Shown one piece after another: positions 22,717 through 32,552 of a DNA stretch of 64,000 nt (the stretch's first letter is position 1; the number at the start of each line of letters is the position of its first letter). The notes under the pieces were generated by a model, which was not told the origin of the DNA, searched no databases, and saw nothing but the letters and a program-made list of their open reading frames with translations. Origin of the DNA: UBA4416 sp020846025. Its GTDB lineage: Bacteria > Bacteroidota > Bacteroidia > B-17B0 > Aurantibacillaceae. The DNA is taken from contig CAUJDD010000078.1 in NCBI GenBank assembly GCA_963169295.1, forward strand, positions 1 to 64,000, in the 5' to 3' direction. A program made the translations under genes and the position numbers.

Positions 22717-23655
22717 TTAACCTTCCATTAGTCCTCTACCGGTTTTATGAATTTTATTTTCTTGTTTTAATTCGGCAATAATTTTATCTAACACACCATT
22801 TATAAATACTCTACTATTGGGCGTACTGTATTCTTTACTAATATCAATGTATTCGTTTAGAGATACTTTTACAGGCACATTGCTTACATGTAAAAATTCG
22901 GAAATAGCCATCTTCATTAGTAGGATATCCATAGTTGCAATTCTATCTAATTCCCAATTTTTAGTTTTGCTATCAATCATTTTTTCATATTCTTTATCTC
23001 CAGCAATTGTTTTTCTAAACAAGGTGGTTATAAATTGTTTATCGTCTTCAGCATCTTTATATAATGGAATAAGTTCAAATGAACCGCTAAAGTTCTCAAT
23101 GGTTTTTACTACCATCGAAAAAGCACCATAGGTGTCATCTGCCCAGTGGATGTTTCTGTCTTCAAATAAATGATTGAGCAATTCGTGCTCGTATAAAAAA
23201 TCAGTAGCCAACAATACAATAAACTGCTTATTCTCTTTTGCAGAAGGTGTGGCAGATGCTAAGTAATTCTTATATAAATCTGTTTGACGTAATTCTAAAA
23301 ATAATTTTCGAACTAAATCAAAATCATTTTGCCAAGAAATTTTACGTTTATTTACTTCTTTTTTTAGTTCTTCGGAGTTAGATAAAGCAACTAAAAAGCT
23401 GTTTTCGATGAAACGTAAATTGGGCTGTAAATCTTCCTTACTTGGTAGGCGTTTGTTTTTATTTTCTTCAATTACTAGATGTGCTGTATGATGAATATCA
23501 GTAAGTAATACAAGAATGTGTAAATATAAATCGTAAATTTTCTCTAAGCTTTTAAAAAGTTCTTTCTCGTAAATACCTATATCTGGATTTTCTTGTTGAA
23601 AATACGAATATAGTGTTTGCATGGTTTTAATACGGAGATAACGTCTATTAAGCAT
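22717..23655 (-). CDS. nusB: Transcription antitermination factor NusB
   Basis: 312 residues, about twice the length of E. coli NusB because of a long N-terminal and central insertion, as in other Bacteroidota. The start 'MLNRRYLRIKTMQTLYSYFQ' and the C-terminal NusB core 'TMDILLMKMAISEFLH' with 'KVSLNEYIDISKEYSTPNSRVFINGVLD' identify it. NusB with S10 binds boxA of rRNA leaders. A terminator lies upstream and ends the neighbouring leucine dehydrogenase transcript. Confidence 0.93.
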   Translation of the reverse strand: MLNRRYLRIKTMQTLYSYFQQENPDIGIYEKELFKSLEKIYDLYLHILVLLTDIHHTAHLVIEENKNKRLPSKEDLQPNLRFIENSFLVALSNSEELKKEVNKRKISWQNDFDLVRKLFLELRQTDLYKNYLASATPSAKENKQFIVLLATDFLYEHELLNHLFEDRNIHWADDTYGAFSMVVKTIENFSGSFELIPLYKDAEDDKQFITTLFRKTIAGDKEYEKMIDSKTKNWELDRIATMDILLMKMAISEFLHVSNVPVKVSLNEYIDISKEYSTPNSRVFINGVLDKIIAELKQENKIHKTGRGLMEG

Positions 23656-23716
23656 AAAGAACGACTTTTTTAAAATTTGATTTAATGTGTGATTTTAATG
23701 TGTTTCAAAAAAACAA

Positions 23717-23755
23717 AGGTATAGAAAGTTTACTTAAATTCAACTTTCTATACCT
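23717..23755 (-). terminator. Terminator after leucine dehydrogenase gene
   Basis: AGGTATAGAAAGTT (23717-23730) and AACTTTCTATACCT (23742-23755) form a perfect 14-bp stem with an 11-base loop. Read on the minus strand it is followed by TTTGTTTTTTT, so it ends the transcript from 24878. Confidence 0.85.
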
Positions 23756-23774
23756 CTTTAATAATGCTTTTTTT

Positions 23775-24878
23775 TTACATTACGGCGTTTATTTTAGCAA
23801 TACTAGCTATACGTTGTTCGGCAATATAGTTAGCTGCTGCATAAGTTGGAATATTTTGAGTCTTAGCGGTTTGAATAATGTTCCAAGTAGTATCATAAAT
23901 TTTTTCGGCATGAGATAAGGCGCGTTCGCGGTTGTATCCTTCTAATTCATAATACACATTAATTACTCCACCTGCATTGACTACAAAGTCTGGGGCATAT
24001 AAAATACCTTTACTTTTCACTAATTCGCCGTGTTTCTTCTCGTCGGCCAATTGATTATTAGCTGCACCGCATATTACTGAACATTTTAGGCGCGATAAAG
24101 TATCATCATTAACAGTTGCTCCTAAAGCGCAAGGTGCATAAATATCAATATCTAAATCAAACATTTTATCTGCACTTACATATTCTGCTTTATATTTATC
24201 TACTGCTAGTTTTACTCGCTCTTCGGTAATATCATATACATACACTTTGGCACCTTCTTTAGTAATATGTTCAATTAAATGCAAACCTACATTTCCTGCA
24301 CCTTGAACTAACACTTTTTTACCGGATAAATTATCGCTACCAAAAGCTTCTTTAGCACTTGCTTTCATACTTACATATACACCATAAGCAGTAACAGGCG
24401 ATGGATCGCCGCTTCCACCCATAGTTACAGGTAATCCACTTACGTAGTCGGTTTCCATTTTTATCATTTCCATATCGCGACTACTCATGGCTACATCTTC
24501 GGCTGTAATGTATTTACCACCAAGGCTATTTACAAATTTCCCAAATCGACGTAATAAAGCTTCGTTTTTTAATTTTTTTGGATCACCCATAATTACAGCC
24601 TTTCCGCCGCCTAAATTAATTCCAGCAGCTGATGATTTGTAGGTCATTCCTCTTGATAAACGTAATACATCGGTTAAGGCTTCCATTTCGTTATTGTAAT
24701 TCCAAAAACGTGTTCCTCCAAGTGAGGGGCCAAGTACGGTATTGTGTATAGCAATAATGGCTTTTAATCCTGTGGCATTATCGTTGCAAAACAAAATTTG
24801 TTCGTGGTCATAAATTCCCATTTGACTTATAACCGGATTCAAGCTAAGGCTTGTTTCTTTTATATCTTTCACTTCCAT
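23775..24878 (-). CDS. Leucine/valine dehydrogenase (Glu/Leu/Phe/Val family)
   Basis: 367 residues. It oxidatively deaminates branched-chain amino acids with NAD+. The catalytic-domain motifs 'MTYKSSAAGINLGGGKAV' contain Lys81 and Lys93, and 'GPSLGGTRFW' binds substrate. The Rossmann domain has 'VLVQGAGNVG' (~198-207), and 'CGAANNQLAD' and 'APDFVVNAGGVINVY' follow. Length and motifs match leucine dehydrogenase rather than glutamate dehydrogenase. The gene is monocistronic with its own terminator. Confidence 0.95.
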   Translation of the reverse strand: MEVKDIKETSLSLNPVISQMGIYDHEQILFCNDNATGLKAIIAIHNTVLGPSLGGTRFWNYNNEMEALTDVLRLSRGMTYKSSAAGINLGGGKAVIMGDPKKLKNEALLRRFGKFVNSLGGKYITAEDVAMSSRDMEMIKMETDYVSGLPVTMGGSGDPSPVTAYGVYVSMKASAKEAFGSDNLSGKKVLVQGAGNVGLHLIEHITKEGAKVYVYDITEERVKLAVDKYKAEYVSADKMFDLDIDIYAPCALGATVNDDTLSRLKCSVICGAANNQLADEKKHGELVKSKGILYAPDFVVNAGGVINVYYELEGYNRERALSHAEKIYDTTWNIIQTAKTQNIPTYAAANYIAEQRIASIAKINAVM

Positions 24879-24949
24879 AACAATGGTTTTAATTTCGGGC
24901 TAATTTAGTGTTTAAAGTATAGAAAATCAAAAATCTATCATTAAATTCG

Positions 24950-26074
24950 GTGCATATTTTGAGAAAAAAACTAACATATTTTTTTATAGTTTTTATTACC
25001 TCTGTCTCTGCCCAACAAAAAATGACAGGCACTAAGGATTTTTATTTAAAAATAGCTCCAACCTATGGTTTTATTTTTGAGCACAGAAGTACTATTGGAA
25101 ACCTTGTAAAAGGCTATGTGCCAGGTGTTGAAATTGATTTTGTGAAACCTACTACAGGCACAAAAAACTGGCATCGCGAAAACAACTTCCCAGAGGTAGG
25201 TTTATCATTTAATTACATTGACTTTGCAAATCCTAAGCAATTAGGCTATTGTTATGCTTTATCGCCATATATTGAAATTCCATTAAATAAGAAAGTGAGA
25301 GCCATTCGTCCTATTTTACGTGTATGTTGGGGAGTATCATACCTCACCAAAAAATTTGATATTGATAAAAACCCTAAGAATATTGCTATTGGAAGTAATC
25401 TTAATACTTATGTGCAATGGAAAATGATATGGCATATTAATATAAGTGATAAATTTAGAATGGAACCTGGGTTATCTTTTGCTCATGCCTCGAACGGACG
25501 CTCACAAGTACCGAATCTAGGATTAAATGTGGTGTCATTAAACTTAGGATTGACATATAAATTACATGGCGATGTGCCTAAGGCAAATTTAATTGATTCA
25601 ACTTCGGTATGGAACAGTAAACATGAAATTTTAGTGTGGGATGCGGCTGGATTTAATGAGCACGAGCCACCTGGAGGGTCAAAATATTTCACCAATACCT
25701 TTGGTGCTAATTATTATTATAATGTAAGAAATACGCATAAATGGGGTGGTGGAGTAGATGTGTGCTACGATACTCAAAATTTATATCATTTAGAAACATC
25801 AGGGCATCCAGCACAAAATTGGACGGATGTTTTACAATTAGGTGTAAAAGTATGTTATGCATATAATGTAGGACAAATTAGTTTTCCAATTGAAATGGGA
25901 TATTATGCTGTTTCAAAACCCAAAGAAGATGGACCAATTTTTCATCGTTTAGGGATTCGTTATTATCTAAAAAATGGATTGATGTTTAACTTTACAATGA
26001 AATCGCATTGGGCTGTAGCAGCTCATTTTGATTATGGTATCGGTTATCGTTTTGGTATAAGAAAGAAAAAATAA
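24950..26074 (+). CDS. PagL-like lipid A 3-O-deacylase / acyloxyacyl hydrolase
   Basis: 374 residues from GTG 24950; TTG 24959 is an equally possible start as it opens directly into the signal peptide ('KLTYFFIVFITSVSAQ'). The beta-barrel contains 'FAHASNGRSQVPNLGLN', the PagL active-site motif with His179, Ser181, Asn182 and Gly183. PagL removes the 3-O acyl chain of lipid A in the outer membrane. The barrel is larger than proteobacterial PagL, with a second half (~220-374) also beta-rich and ending in an aromatic-rich strand. A DUF2807 gene starts 1 bp later. Confidence 0.8.
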   Translation: MHILRKKLTYFFIVFITSVSAQQKMTGTKDFYLKIAPTYGFIFEHRSTIGNLVKGYVPGVEIDFVKPTTGTKNWHRENNFPEVGLSFNYIDFANPKQLGYCYALSPYIEIPLNKKVRAIRPILRVCWGVSYLTKKFDIDKNPKNIAIGSNLNTYVQWKMIWHINISDKFRMEPGLSFAHASNGRSQVPNLGLNVVSLNLGLTYKLHGDVPKANLIDSTSVWNSKHEILVWDAAGFNEHEPPGGSKYFTNTFGANYYYNVRNTHKWGGGVDVCYDTQNLYHLETSGHPAQNWTDVLQLGVKVCYAYNVGQISFPIEMGYYAVSKPKEDGPIFHRLGIRYYLKNGLMFNFTMKSHWAVAAHFDYGIGYRFGIRKKK

Positions 26075-26075
26075 A

Positions 26076-26810
26076 ATGAATAAATTATTTGTATATAGTT
26101 TTATATTGATGATTTTATTTTCTTGTAAAAAAGAGAACCTTTGCGATTGCGTGAAAACCACGGGTAGTCAAAAAGTAGAATATAGAAACTTGCAAAATTT
26201 TAGATGTATTTATCTAAAAGATAAAATGGATTTATACATTACACAAGATTCAAGTTTTGAAGTAAGAATTGAAGCAGGTAGTAAATTGATGGGTTTAATT
26301 AAAACTGAATTAGATGGAGAAACTTTAAAGGTATTTAATAATAACCGATGTAATTGGGTAAGAGGTTATAAACATAAAATTAATGTATATGTGTCGGCAC
26401 CATATTTTAAACATCTAAAAAATGAAGGATTAGGAATTATTAAAAGTACCAATACCATTACACAAGATGAAATATCTATTAGGGTAGAAAATTCGGGAGA
26501 TGTAAATTTGGATGTCAATGCTAATACAGTTATTTGTAGCTCGCATGGCAATGGTGATACCTATTTAAGCGGCACAACACATAATTTACAAAGTGATTAT
26601 AATGGAACAAATTATTTATTTGCATACGGATTAACTATAACCAATTATGTGTATTTACATAGTGTATCAATAGGTCATGCATATATTAATGCACCTGAAA
26701 ACGGCTTAATGGATATACAAATAGATAAAGCAGGTAATATTTTTTATAAAGGAAATCCATCAACTATTAATTTAACCCAGAAAGGAAAGGGTAAATTGAT
26801 AAAAGAGTAG
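26076..26810 (+). CDS. DUF2807 (GIN-domain) lipoprotein
   Basis: 244 residues. Lipobox 'LILMILFSC' predicts lipidation at Cys17. The rest is a right-handed beta-helix-like head GIN domain: 'YRNLQNFRCIYLKDKMDLYI' and successive short strands with Gly/Asn turns ('VENSGDVNLDV', 'GNGDTYLSG'). Such proteins are common, uncharacterised envelope proteins of Bacteroidota. It overlaps in expression with the PagL-like gene 1 bp upstream. Confidence 0.85.
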   Translation: MNKLFVYSFILMILFSCKKENLCDCVKTTGSQKVEYRNLQNFRCIYLKDKMDLYITQDSSFEVRIEAGSKLMGLIKTELDGETLKVFNNNRCNWVRGYKHKINVYVSAPYFKHLKNEGLGIIKSTNTITQDEISIRVENSGDVNLDVNANTVICSSHGNGDTYLSGTTHNLQSDYNGTNYLFAYGLTITNYVYLHSVSIGHAYINAPENGLMDIQIDKAGNIFYKGNPSTINLTQKGKGKLIKE

Positions 26811-26894
26811 TTACTTAGATTTTTAGGTGATGGACTATGAATTAAAATTCCTTTCAGTTTTAATTCTAAAAGCAACAGTAATAATCTTTAAAGA

Positions 26895-28661
26895 TTATTT
26901 ATCATAAAATATATCCCAGCTTTTATATTGCTCATCAAACACACGATAATAAAATATAAAGCCATTTTTACGGTACAATTCTTTTAAAAATGGATGGTGT
27001 TTTTTAATAACTTCTTCGTCTGTAATTTTTGAAGTAAAACAAGATGGATTTTTTGTTTGCACATCTATCATCCAATTGGTACGTAATAAACCATACGAGG
27101 TTTCAATAGGTCGGTTCTGGCTTTCAAAATCTTTTCTTCTTACCTCTACATATTTTGCAAAAGAAGTATCTGTTTTAAATGTAGGTTCTAGTCCGCCGTA
27201 AAATAAAACGCCGTAACTTCTATAACCTATACTTTCAACCGAAAAATGATGGGTAGCACATGCTTTATAAAATTCAATTAAATCTCGTTGTGTGTATTGT
27301 TCTACCTTAGGAATAAAAAATAGTATGATGCTATAAATGGCAAATAATGAGGCGATGAAGAATGTGAATACATATTTTAATCCTCCACGCTTTATGTTAT
27401 AAATTCCTATAAACATAAGTATTAAAAATATGACACCAATTAACCATTCAAAACCAAACCAATGTACATTTGCTTTTAAATTTTCAATGGCTACAGGGTC
27501 GGCAATAAGATTTGAGGATAGTAGCCAAGGTTTAATAAATGGGGTTAATCCAATTAATGTAAACACTAAACCGAGAACACAAGTTATAACCACCGTAAGC
27601 GAGTGAATGTTTTTGTTCCATTGAAATTCGCCACTTAAAAATTTGTGTAAACTATATGCTGCTAAATAGGTTAAAGGAAAATAACACATGGATGAATAAT
27701 GAACTATTTTAGTTTGTACCATTGAAAATAAAATTAATACAACCCAAAACAAACTCAACATCCAGCGTTTAACATGTATTTGATAAGGCGTATCAGTCGT
27801 AGATTTTTTATGAGCAAGGATTAAAAAAATTGAAGCAGGAAAGCAACCTAAAAACAACACAATGAAATGGTAAATAAATGGACCTCCATGGTCGCTATCT
27901 TCGGTTTTAAATAAACGAATTTGATAATCAATAAATTCTTTTATCACACTACCGTTTCCATTTAAAAATTCAATCAAAAACCAACTACCTCCCATTAAGA
28001 GGAAAGCTATAAAAAATGTAATTAGAAATTTAGTAGAAGTGATTTTTTTGAAACGTTGTAAAACAAAAAATACACTTACCGTTAATCCAACTAAAATAAA
28101 GGCTGCTGGGCCTTTGGTAAGAAGGGCTAAACCTAAAAATATACCAGCAAAACCAGAGGTTTTAAAACCGTATTGTCCTGTTGGATTATTAGTGTGTTGT
28201 ATGAGATTATATACAGCTAAGTAAATGAATAAATTAAACCAAGGGTCGATAATACCGCTCTTGAAAAATAAATGAGGTAGCATGGTTGATGCATAAACAA
28301 AAACCCATGTTAATCCAAAATGATGACCATTTATTTTTTTGCCTGTATAAAATAAAACTAACAAAGTAACAATACCACAAATGGCGTTTGGAAAACGAGC
28401 TGCAAATTCATTAATTCCAAAAATATTCATACTAATAGCTTGTAACCAGATAAATAAAGGAGGTTTTTCCCAAAAAGGATGAAAGTAGAGTTGTACATGG
28501 GAGTAATCATTAGAAACAATCATTTCACGAGCACATTCAGCAAAGTTTATTTCATCCCAATCAAAAAGTGGAATATTGCCAATAAATGGAATGAATAATA
28601 AGGCCGATATAATAGTTATAAAACTATAGGCTTTAAAATCTGTATTAAGTAGTTTATACAT
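26895..28661 (-). CDS. GT-C glycosyltransferase (ArnT/PMT-like)
   Basis: 588 residues with about 11-12 membrane helices. The first periplasmic loop has 'FDWDEINFAECAREM', the Asp-Glu motif of ArnT/PMT-type enzymes that move a sugar from a polyprenyl-phosphate donor onto lipid A, protein or polysaccharide. 'FHPFWEKPPLFIWLQA' is the second conserved block. A C-terminal soluble domain (~455-588) follows. The PAP2 gene lies immediately upstream (stop and start adjacent), so a joint role in envelope glycolipid assembly is likely. Confidence 0.88.
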   Translation of the reverse strand: MYKLLNTDFKAYSFITIISALLFIPFIGNIPLFDWDEINFAECAREMIVSNDYSHVQLYFHPFWEKPPLFIWLQAISMNIFGINEFAARFPNAICGIVTLLVLFYTGKKINGHHFGLTWVFVYASTMLPHLFFKSGIIDPWFNLFIYLAVYNLIQHTNNPTGQYGFKTSGFAGIFLGLALLTKGPAAFILVGLTVSVFFVLQRFKKITSTKFLITFFIAFLLMGGSWFLIEFLNGNGSVIKEFIDYQIRLFKTEDSDHGGPFIYHFIVLFLGCFPASIFLILAHKKSTTDTPYQIHVKRWMLSLFWVVLILFSMVQTKIVHYSSMCYFPLTYLAAYSLHKFLSGEFQWNKNIHSLTVVITCVLGLVFTLIGLTPFIKPWLLSSNLIADPVAIENLKANVHWFGFEWLIGVIFLILMFIGIYNIKRGGLKYVFTFFIASLFAIYSIILFFIPKVEQYTQRDLIEFYKACATHHFSVESIGYRSYGVLFYGGLEPTFKTDTSFAKYVEVRRKDFESQNRPIETSYGLLRTNWMIDVQTKNPSCFTSKITDEEVIKKHHPFLKELYRKNGFIFYYRVFDEQYKSWDIFYDK

Positions 28662-29327
28662 TTATTTTTGTTTCGTAACGAGTTGTATAATTCCTTTGTC
28701 TAAGTTATGTAACTTAACATTTTTATAAAAAATCACGTACATTATCAAAGAGAAACTAACACCTATTATGGAGCCAATAAAAATATCTACAAGCCAGTGC
28801 TGAGATAAGTGAACACGGCTATAAGCAGCCAAAATGGCTAAAATGAAATAGAGAATTTTTTGCCATTTTTTTTCACTCATAAATAATAAACAAAAAAACA
28901 AAGCAAATGCTGATAAGGAATGTCCACTTGGGAAAGAGTGTAACGCGAGTACATCAACACCTTCAACTAAGTTTAATGGTTCTCTCACAAAATACTGAAA
29001 AGTGAAGTGAGGACGCGTAATATCATAATATACCCAATGTTTTAAGATGTAAGAAACTATGCCAGCACTTAAATAACTTAAAATAATATACAATGCCATA
29101 CGTACATTTTTAATTGAAATAATTAGTGCAATGATAATGGCCACAATTCCATCTCCAAGATGGGTAATTATCATGAAAAAATAATCAATAACTGAATTCC
29201 CTACATAAGCATTCATTTGCCGATGTATTTGTACTTTGTCATGAGTTAATAAAACACTGGCTATGTATCCTAATAGAATTAAGTAACATAATAAATAATA
29301 ACGGTTATTGTAGAGTAGTGTTTTCAA
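28662..29327 (-). CDS. PAP2-superfamily membrane phosphatase
   Basis: 221 residues, about six membrane helices. The phosphatase signature is present: a basic motif 1 ('KHWVYYDITRP', two residues longer than the usual KX6RP spacing), motif 2 'PSGHS', motif 3 'SRVHLSQHWLVD'. It would dephosphorylate a lipid phosphate such as undecaprenyl diphosphate or act as a lipid A phosphatase. Directly followed by the ArnT-like gene. Confidence 0.92.
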   Translation of the reverse strand: MKTLLYNNRYYLLCYLILLGYIASVLLTHDKVQIHRQMNAYVGNSVIDYFFMIITHLGDGIVAIIIALIISIKNVRMALYIILSYLSAGIVSYILKHWVYYDITRPHFTFQYFVREPLNLVEGVDVLALHSFPSGHSLSAFALFFCLLFMSEKKWQKILYFILAILAAYSRVHLSQHWLVDIFIGSIIGVSFSLIMYVIFYKNVKLHNLDKGIIQLVTKQK

Positions 29328-29336
29328 TAAATGAAT

Positions 29337-29999
29337 CTAATTTTTAATACTATCAGATTTTTGATTACTTTGAATAGGAGGAACTAAAATGAGTTGATTT
29401 TTAAAAGGCTTGTCTTGTGTCGCAATGTCGCAAGTAACTCTAATAGCTTGTTTTACTACCTTCATTTGGCACTGTGTAGGTTGTACATATATTTTTTTAA
29501 TGGTGCTGTCGGGCATTGTAAAAGTCATATCAGTAGTTAAACTTTTTGGTCCTTCAAAGGTAAAAGGTTCTTTAAAATAATCTTCAAGATGGATGTCTTT
29601 TATGTGAATTTTTTTCTTTAGTACCATCGTGTATATTTCAAACACTGCTTTACTAATTTTTATTTCTATTAAATTTTTTTGGTCGTTATAATTAATTTTT
29701 ACATTCCCAATCACTTGCGATTTGTAGCTAAATGGTCCTACTTCAATTTTTGCATCACAAGTAAAATCACTGCTGTCGGGTTTAAAATTTATCTTTGGGT
29801 TAATAATTTTCCATTGATAATTGCCAGAAATAATACCTAAGACCTCGTAACTACTTTTTCCATTTATTTCGCCAATAGCAGTAAATACTTTGTTTACAGC
29901 ACGTTCACTTAATATAAATGCAACATCTAATGGAGATTGGGCTACTGAAACCATATTAAAAGATAGTATAAAAACTAATAAAAGTTTCTTAAATTGCAT
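29337..29999 (-). CDS. Secreted protein of unknown function
   Basis: 220 residues with a signal peptide ('KLLLVFILSFNMVSVAQ'). The mature part is beta-rich, with 'DFTCDAKIEVGPFSYKSQVI' and 'MPDSTIKKIYVQPTQCQMKV', and two Cys in each half. It may be a lipid-binding or periplasmic beta-sandwich protein. It starts the three-gene group with PAP2 and the glycosyltransferase (9 bp gap), suggesting an envelope function. Confidence 0.75.
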   Translation of the reverse strand: MQFKKLLLVFILSFNMVSVAQSPLDVAFILSERAVNKVFTAIGEINGKSSYEVLGIISGNYQWKIINPKINFKPDSSDFTCDAKIEVGPFSYKSQVIGNVKINYNDQKNLIEIKISKAVFEIYTMVLKKKIHIKDIHLEDYFKEPFTFEGPKSLTTDMTFTMPDSTIKKIYVQPTQCQMKVVKQAIRVTCDIATQDKPFKNQLILVPPIQSNQKSDSIKN

Positions 30000-30071
30000 G
30001 GCATAAATATATATAAATTACATTATTTGTTTTTGATAAATAACCTTAACATATCTTAAAAAAAGTTGACT

Positions 30072-31343
30072 ATGATAAAAGCTAATAATCCCGACATTTC
30101 TTCTTGGATTCATGTTGATAAAAACTCTGATTTCCCTATTCAAAATTTACCTTTTGGTATTTATTCGGATGCTTCTGTTAAGCATCATGCTTGTTCGGCC
30201 ATTGGTAATTATATTATAGATTTATATGAGTTGGCTAAAAGAGGCTATTTAGCAGAAGTAAAATTAGATGCCGAATTGTTTAATCAACCGGTATTAAATG
30301 ATTTTATAGCACTTGGAAAATCTACCACACGCGCATTAAGAGATACACTATCGGATATTTTTAAAAGTAATAACTTAGCTTTAAAAAACAATCCAAATGA
30401 TTCAAAGGCGATTTTGAAATTACAAGCCGATGTGAAAATGTTGATGCCTGTTAGGGTAGGTGATTATACCGATTTTTATAGCAGTATTGATCACGCTACC
30501 AATATTGGCACAATGATAAGAGATCCAAAAAATGCACTGATGCCTAATTGGAAACATATTCCAGTAGGGTATCATGGTCGTTCTTCCAGTATTTGTATTA
30601 GTGGCAATCCGGTTTATCGCCCTAAAGGACAAATGAAACCCGCTGATGCCGAAGTTCCGGTATATGGCCCATGTAAACTTTTAGATTTTGAACTTGAAAC
30701 CGCATTTATAATTGGAAAATCAACTCAACTAAGTGAGTCGGTATCTACTGAAGCGGCTGATGATTATATCTTTGGCATGGTGTTGTTTAATGATTGGAGC
30801 GCTCGTGATATTCAAACATGGGAATATGTACCATTAGGGCCATTTTTAGCTAAAAATTTTGCTTCTACTATTTCGCCTTGGATAGTTACTTTAGATGCCT
30901 TAGAACCATACAGAACCAAAGGTTATGTACAAGAGCCTAAAGTATTACCGTATCTTGAATACACGGGCGATAAAAATGTAGATATAAAATTAGAAGTAGC
31001 AATTGTTCCAGAAAATAATATTGAAACTGTTGTATGTAAAAGCAATTACAAATACATGTATTGGACTATGGAGCAACAATTAGCACATCATACTGTAAAT
31101 GGATGTAATATTAATGTAGGAGATATGATGGCGAGCGGCACAATTAGTGGACCTCAACCCATAGAGTATGGCAGTATGATGGAACTTAGTTGGAGAGGCA
31201 CTAAGCCAGTAAAAATGAACGATGGTACAGAACGTAAGTTTATAAACGATAATGATACAGTGATATTAAGAGGCTATTGTGATAATGGAAAGGTAAGAAT
31301 TGGTTTTGGTGAAAGTAAAGCAAAGGTTTTACCCGCAAAGTAG
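30072..31343 (+). CDS. fahA: Fumarylacetoacetase
   Basis: 423 residues from ATG 30072 (a TTG two codons upstream is less likely). It hydrolyses fumarylacetoacetate to fumarate and acetoacetate, the last step of tyrosine and homogentisate breakdown. Motifs: 'DYTDFYSSIDHATNIG' (Asp/Glu metal and catalytic region), 'PVGYHGRSSSI' with the catalytic His, 'DFELETAFIIGK', 'LFNDWSARDIQTWEY'. Full length compared with the family. No other tyrosine-degradation gene is nearby. Confidence 0.96.
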   Translation: MIKANNPDISSWIHVDKNSDFPIQNLPFGIYSDASVKHHACSAIGNYIIDLYELAKRGYLAEVKLDAELFNQPVLNDFIALGKSTTRALRDTLSDIFKSNNLALKNNPNDSKAILKLQADVKMLMPVRVGDYTDFYSSIDHATNIGTMIRDPKNALMPNWKHIPVGYHGRSSSICISGNPVYRPKGQMKPADAEVPVYGPCKLLDFELETAFIIGKSTQLSESVSTEAADDYIFGMVLFNDWSARDIQTWEYVPLGPFLAKNFASTISPWIVTLDALEPYRTKGYVQEPKVLPYLEYTGDKNVDIKLEVAIVPENNIETVVCKSNYKYMYWTMEQQLAHHTVNGCNINVGDMMASGTISGPQPIEYGSMMELSWRGTKPVKMNDGTERKFINDNDTVILRGYCDNGKVRIGFGESKAKVLPAK

Positions 31344-31351
31344 TTTCTTTA

Positions 31352-31831
31352 TTAGAACCATGTTTTAATAGTATCATAAAAGTAAAGAAACGAGAAATAA
31401 AATATGAAACACCAAGCTATACCCGAAATACTTAAATAAATAATTACTTTTTGTTTGTCTTTATAAAAACGTTCGGCTAAAAATGCACCAATTGGAATGG
31501 ATAAAAGAACAGGTGTAATAATAGCAATTCCTGTAAGACCAAAGCGATGTTTAACAGTTATAATACGCCTATTAAATTTTGTAAATACTTTTTTCTTATG
31601 ATGTTTTTTTCCAAACCATGATTCTTTGATCCTTTCCCACCATTTAATTATAGCTGCAAAAAAATAGGTAAATACAATGGTTCCAAATACAGCACCACAA
31701 CAACTACTTAATAGTGCCATAAAGTAATTGGATTTATAAATAGCAATTACAGCAGGAATACCAATCTTTGATAAAGAAATGGTACAAGCCAATGCTGCGG
31801 AAATAAATTTCCAAATCTCATTACTATCCAT
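31352..31831 (-). CDS. Small multi-pass membrane protein
   Basis: 159 residues with four likely membrane helices (~10-28, 38-62, 100-118, 128-150) and a very basic cytoplasmic loop ('WFGKKHHKKKVFTKFNRR'). 'RFGLTGIAIITPVLLSIPIG' recalls the SNARE-associated/small-multidrug-export-like families, but assignment is not secure. It lies 22 bp after upp on the same strand. Confidence 0.7.
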   Translation of the reverse strand: MDSNEIWKFISAALACTISLSKIGIPAVIAIYKSNYFMALLSSCCGAVFGTIVFTYFFAAIIKWWERIKESWFGKKHHKKKVFTKFNRRIITVKHRFGLTGIAIITPVLLSIPIGAFLAERFYKDKQKVIIYLSISGIAWCFIFYFSFLYFYDTIKTWF

Positions 31832-31853
31832 TATAAATTAATTGTGAAGTTGA

Positions 31854-32504
31854 TTAAATTTTCTCTCCAAAAGCTAAATCACCAGCATCGCCTAGTCCAG
31901 GAACAATATAAGAATGAGCAGTTAATTCCTCATCTACTGCGCCACACCAAATTGTATAGTTTTGAGTAGGCATATGTTGTTTTACAAAATCAATACCTTC
32001 TTTACTACCTATTGCCGAAATAATATGAACGTGTTTTGGTGTGCCCTTAGATAAAATGGCTTTATACGAAAGGACAATAGAATTTCCTGTGGCAATCATT
32101 GGGTCACATAATATAAGTATTTTATCATCTAGATTTGGACTTGACACATATTCTACATGAATATCAAAACTATTATCTTTATGATATCTACGATAGGCAG
32201 ATATGAAAGCATTTTGAGCTTTGTCAAAATAATTTAATACTCCAATATGCATAGGTAAACCCGCTCTTAAAATAGTGGCAATGACAGGCTCTGTCTTTAA
32301 ATGTTTGGTTTCGGCAATACCCAATGGTGTATTGGTTTGCTTACTTGTGTATTCTAATGTTTTCGAAAGTTCATAAGCCATTATCTCGCCCATACGCTCT
32401 AAATTACGACGAAACCTCATACTGTCTTTTTGAATTTCGGTATCTCTTAATTCAGCAATGTATTGATTGAAAATAGAGTTTTTTTCAGATAAAATATGTA
32501 TCAT
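31854..32504 (-). CDS. upp: Uracil phosphoribosyltransferase
   Basis: 216 residues. It makes UMP from uracil and PRPP in pyrimidine salvage. The PRPP site is 'LILCDPMIATGNS', and 'AGLPMHIGVLNYF' and 'YTIWCGAVDEELTAHSYIVPGLGDAGDLAFG' are the other family blocks, the latter binding uracil. In some Bacteroidota this protein is annotated as a salvage enzyme of somewhat divergent type; all core motifs are present here. Confidence 0.95.
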   Translation of the reverse strand: MIHILSEKNSIFNQYIAELRDTEIQKDSMRFRRNLERMGEIMAYELSKTLEYTSKQTNTPLGIAETKHLKTEPVIATILRAGLPMHIGVLNYFDKAQNAFISAYRRYHKDNSFDIHVEYVSSPNLDDKILILCDPMIATGNSIVLSYKAILSKGTPKHVHIISAIGSKEGIDFVKQHMPTQNYTIWCGAVDEELTAHSYIVPGLGDAGDLAFGEKI

Positions 32505-32552
32505 AATACGAAATTTAATACTTTGCCTAAGATAGTTCTTAAACTTTAGATA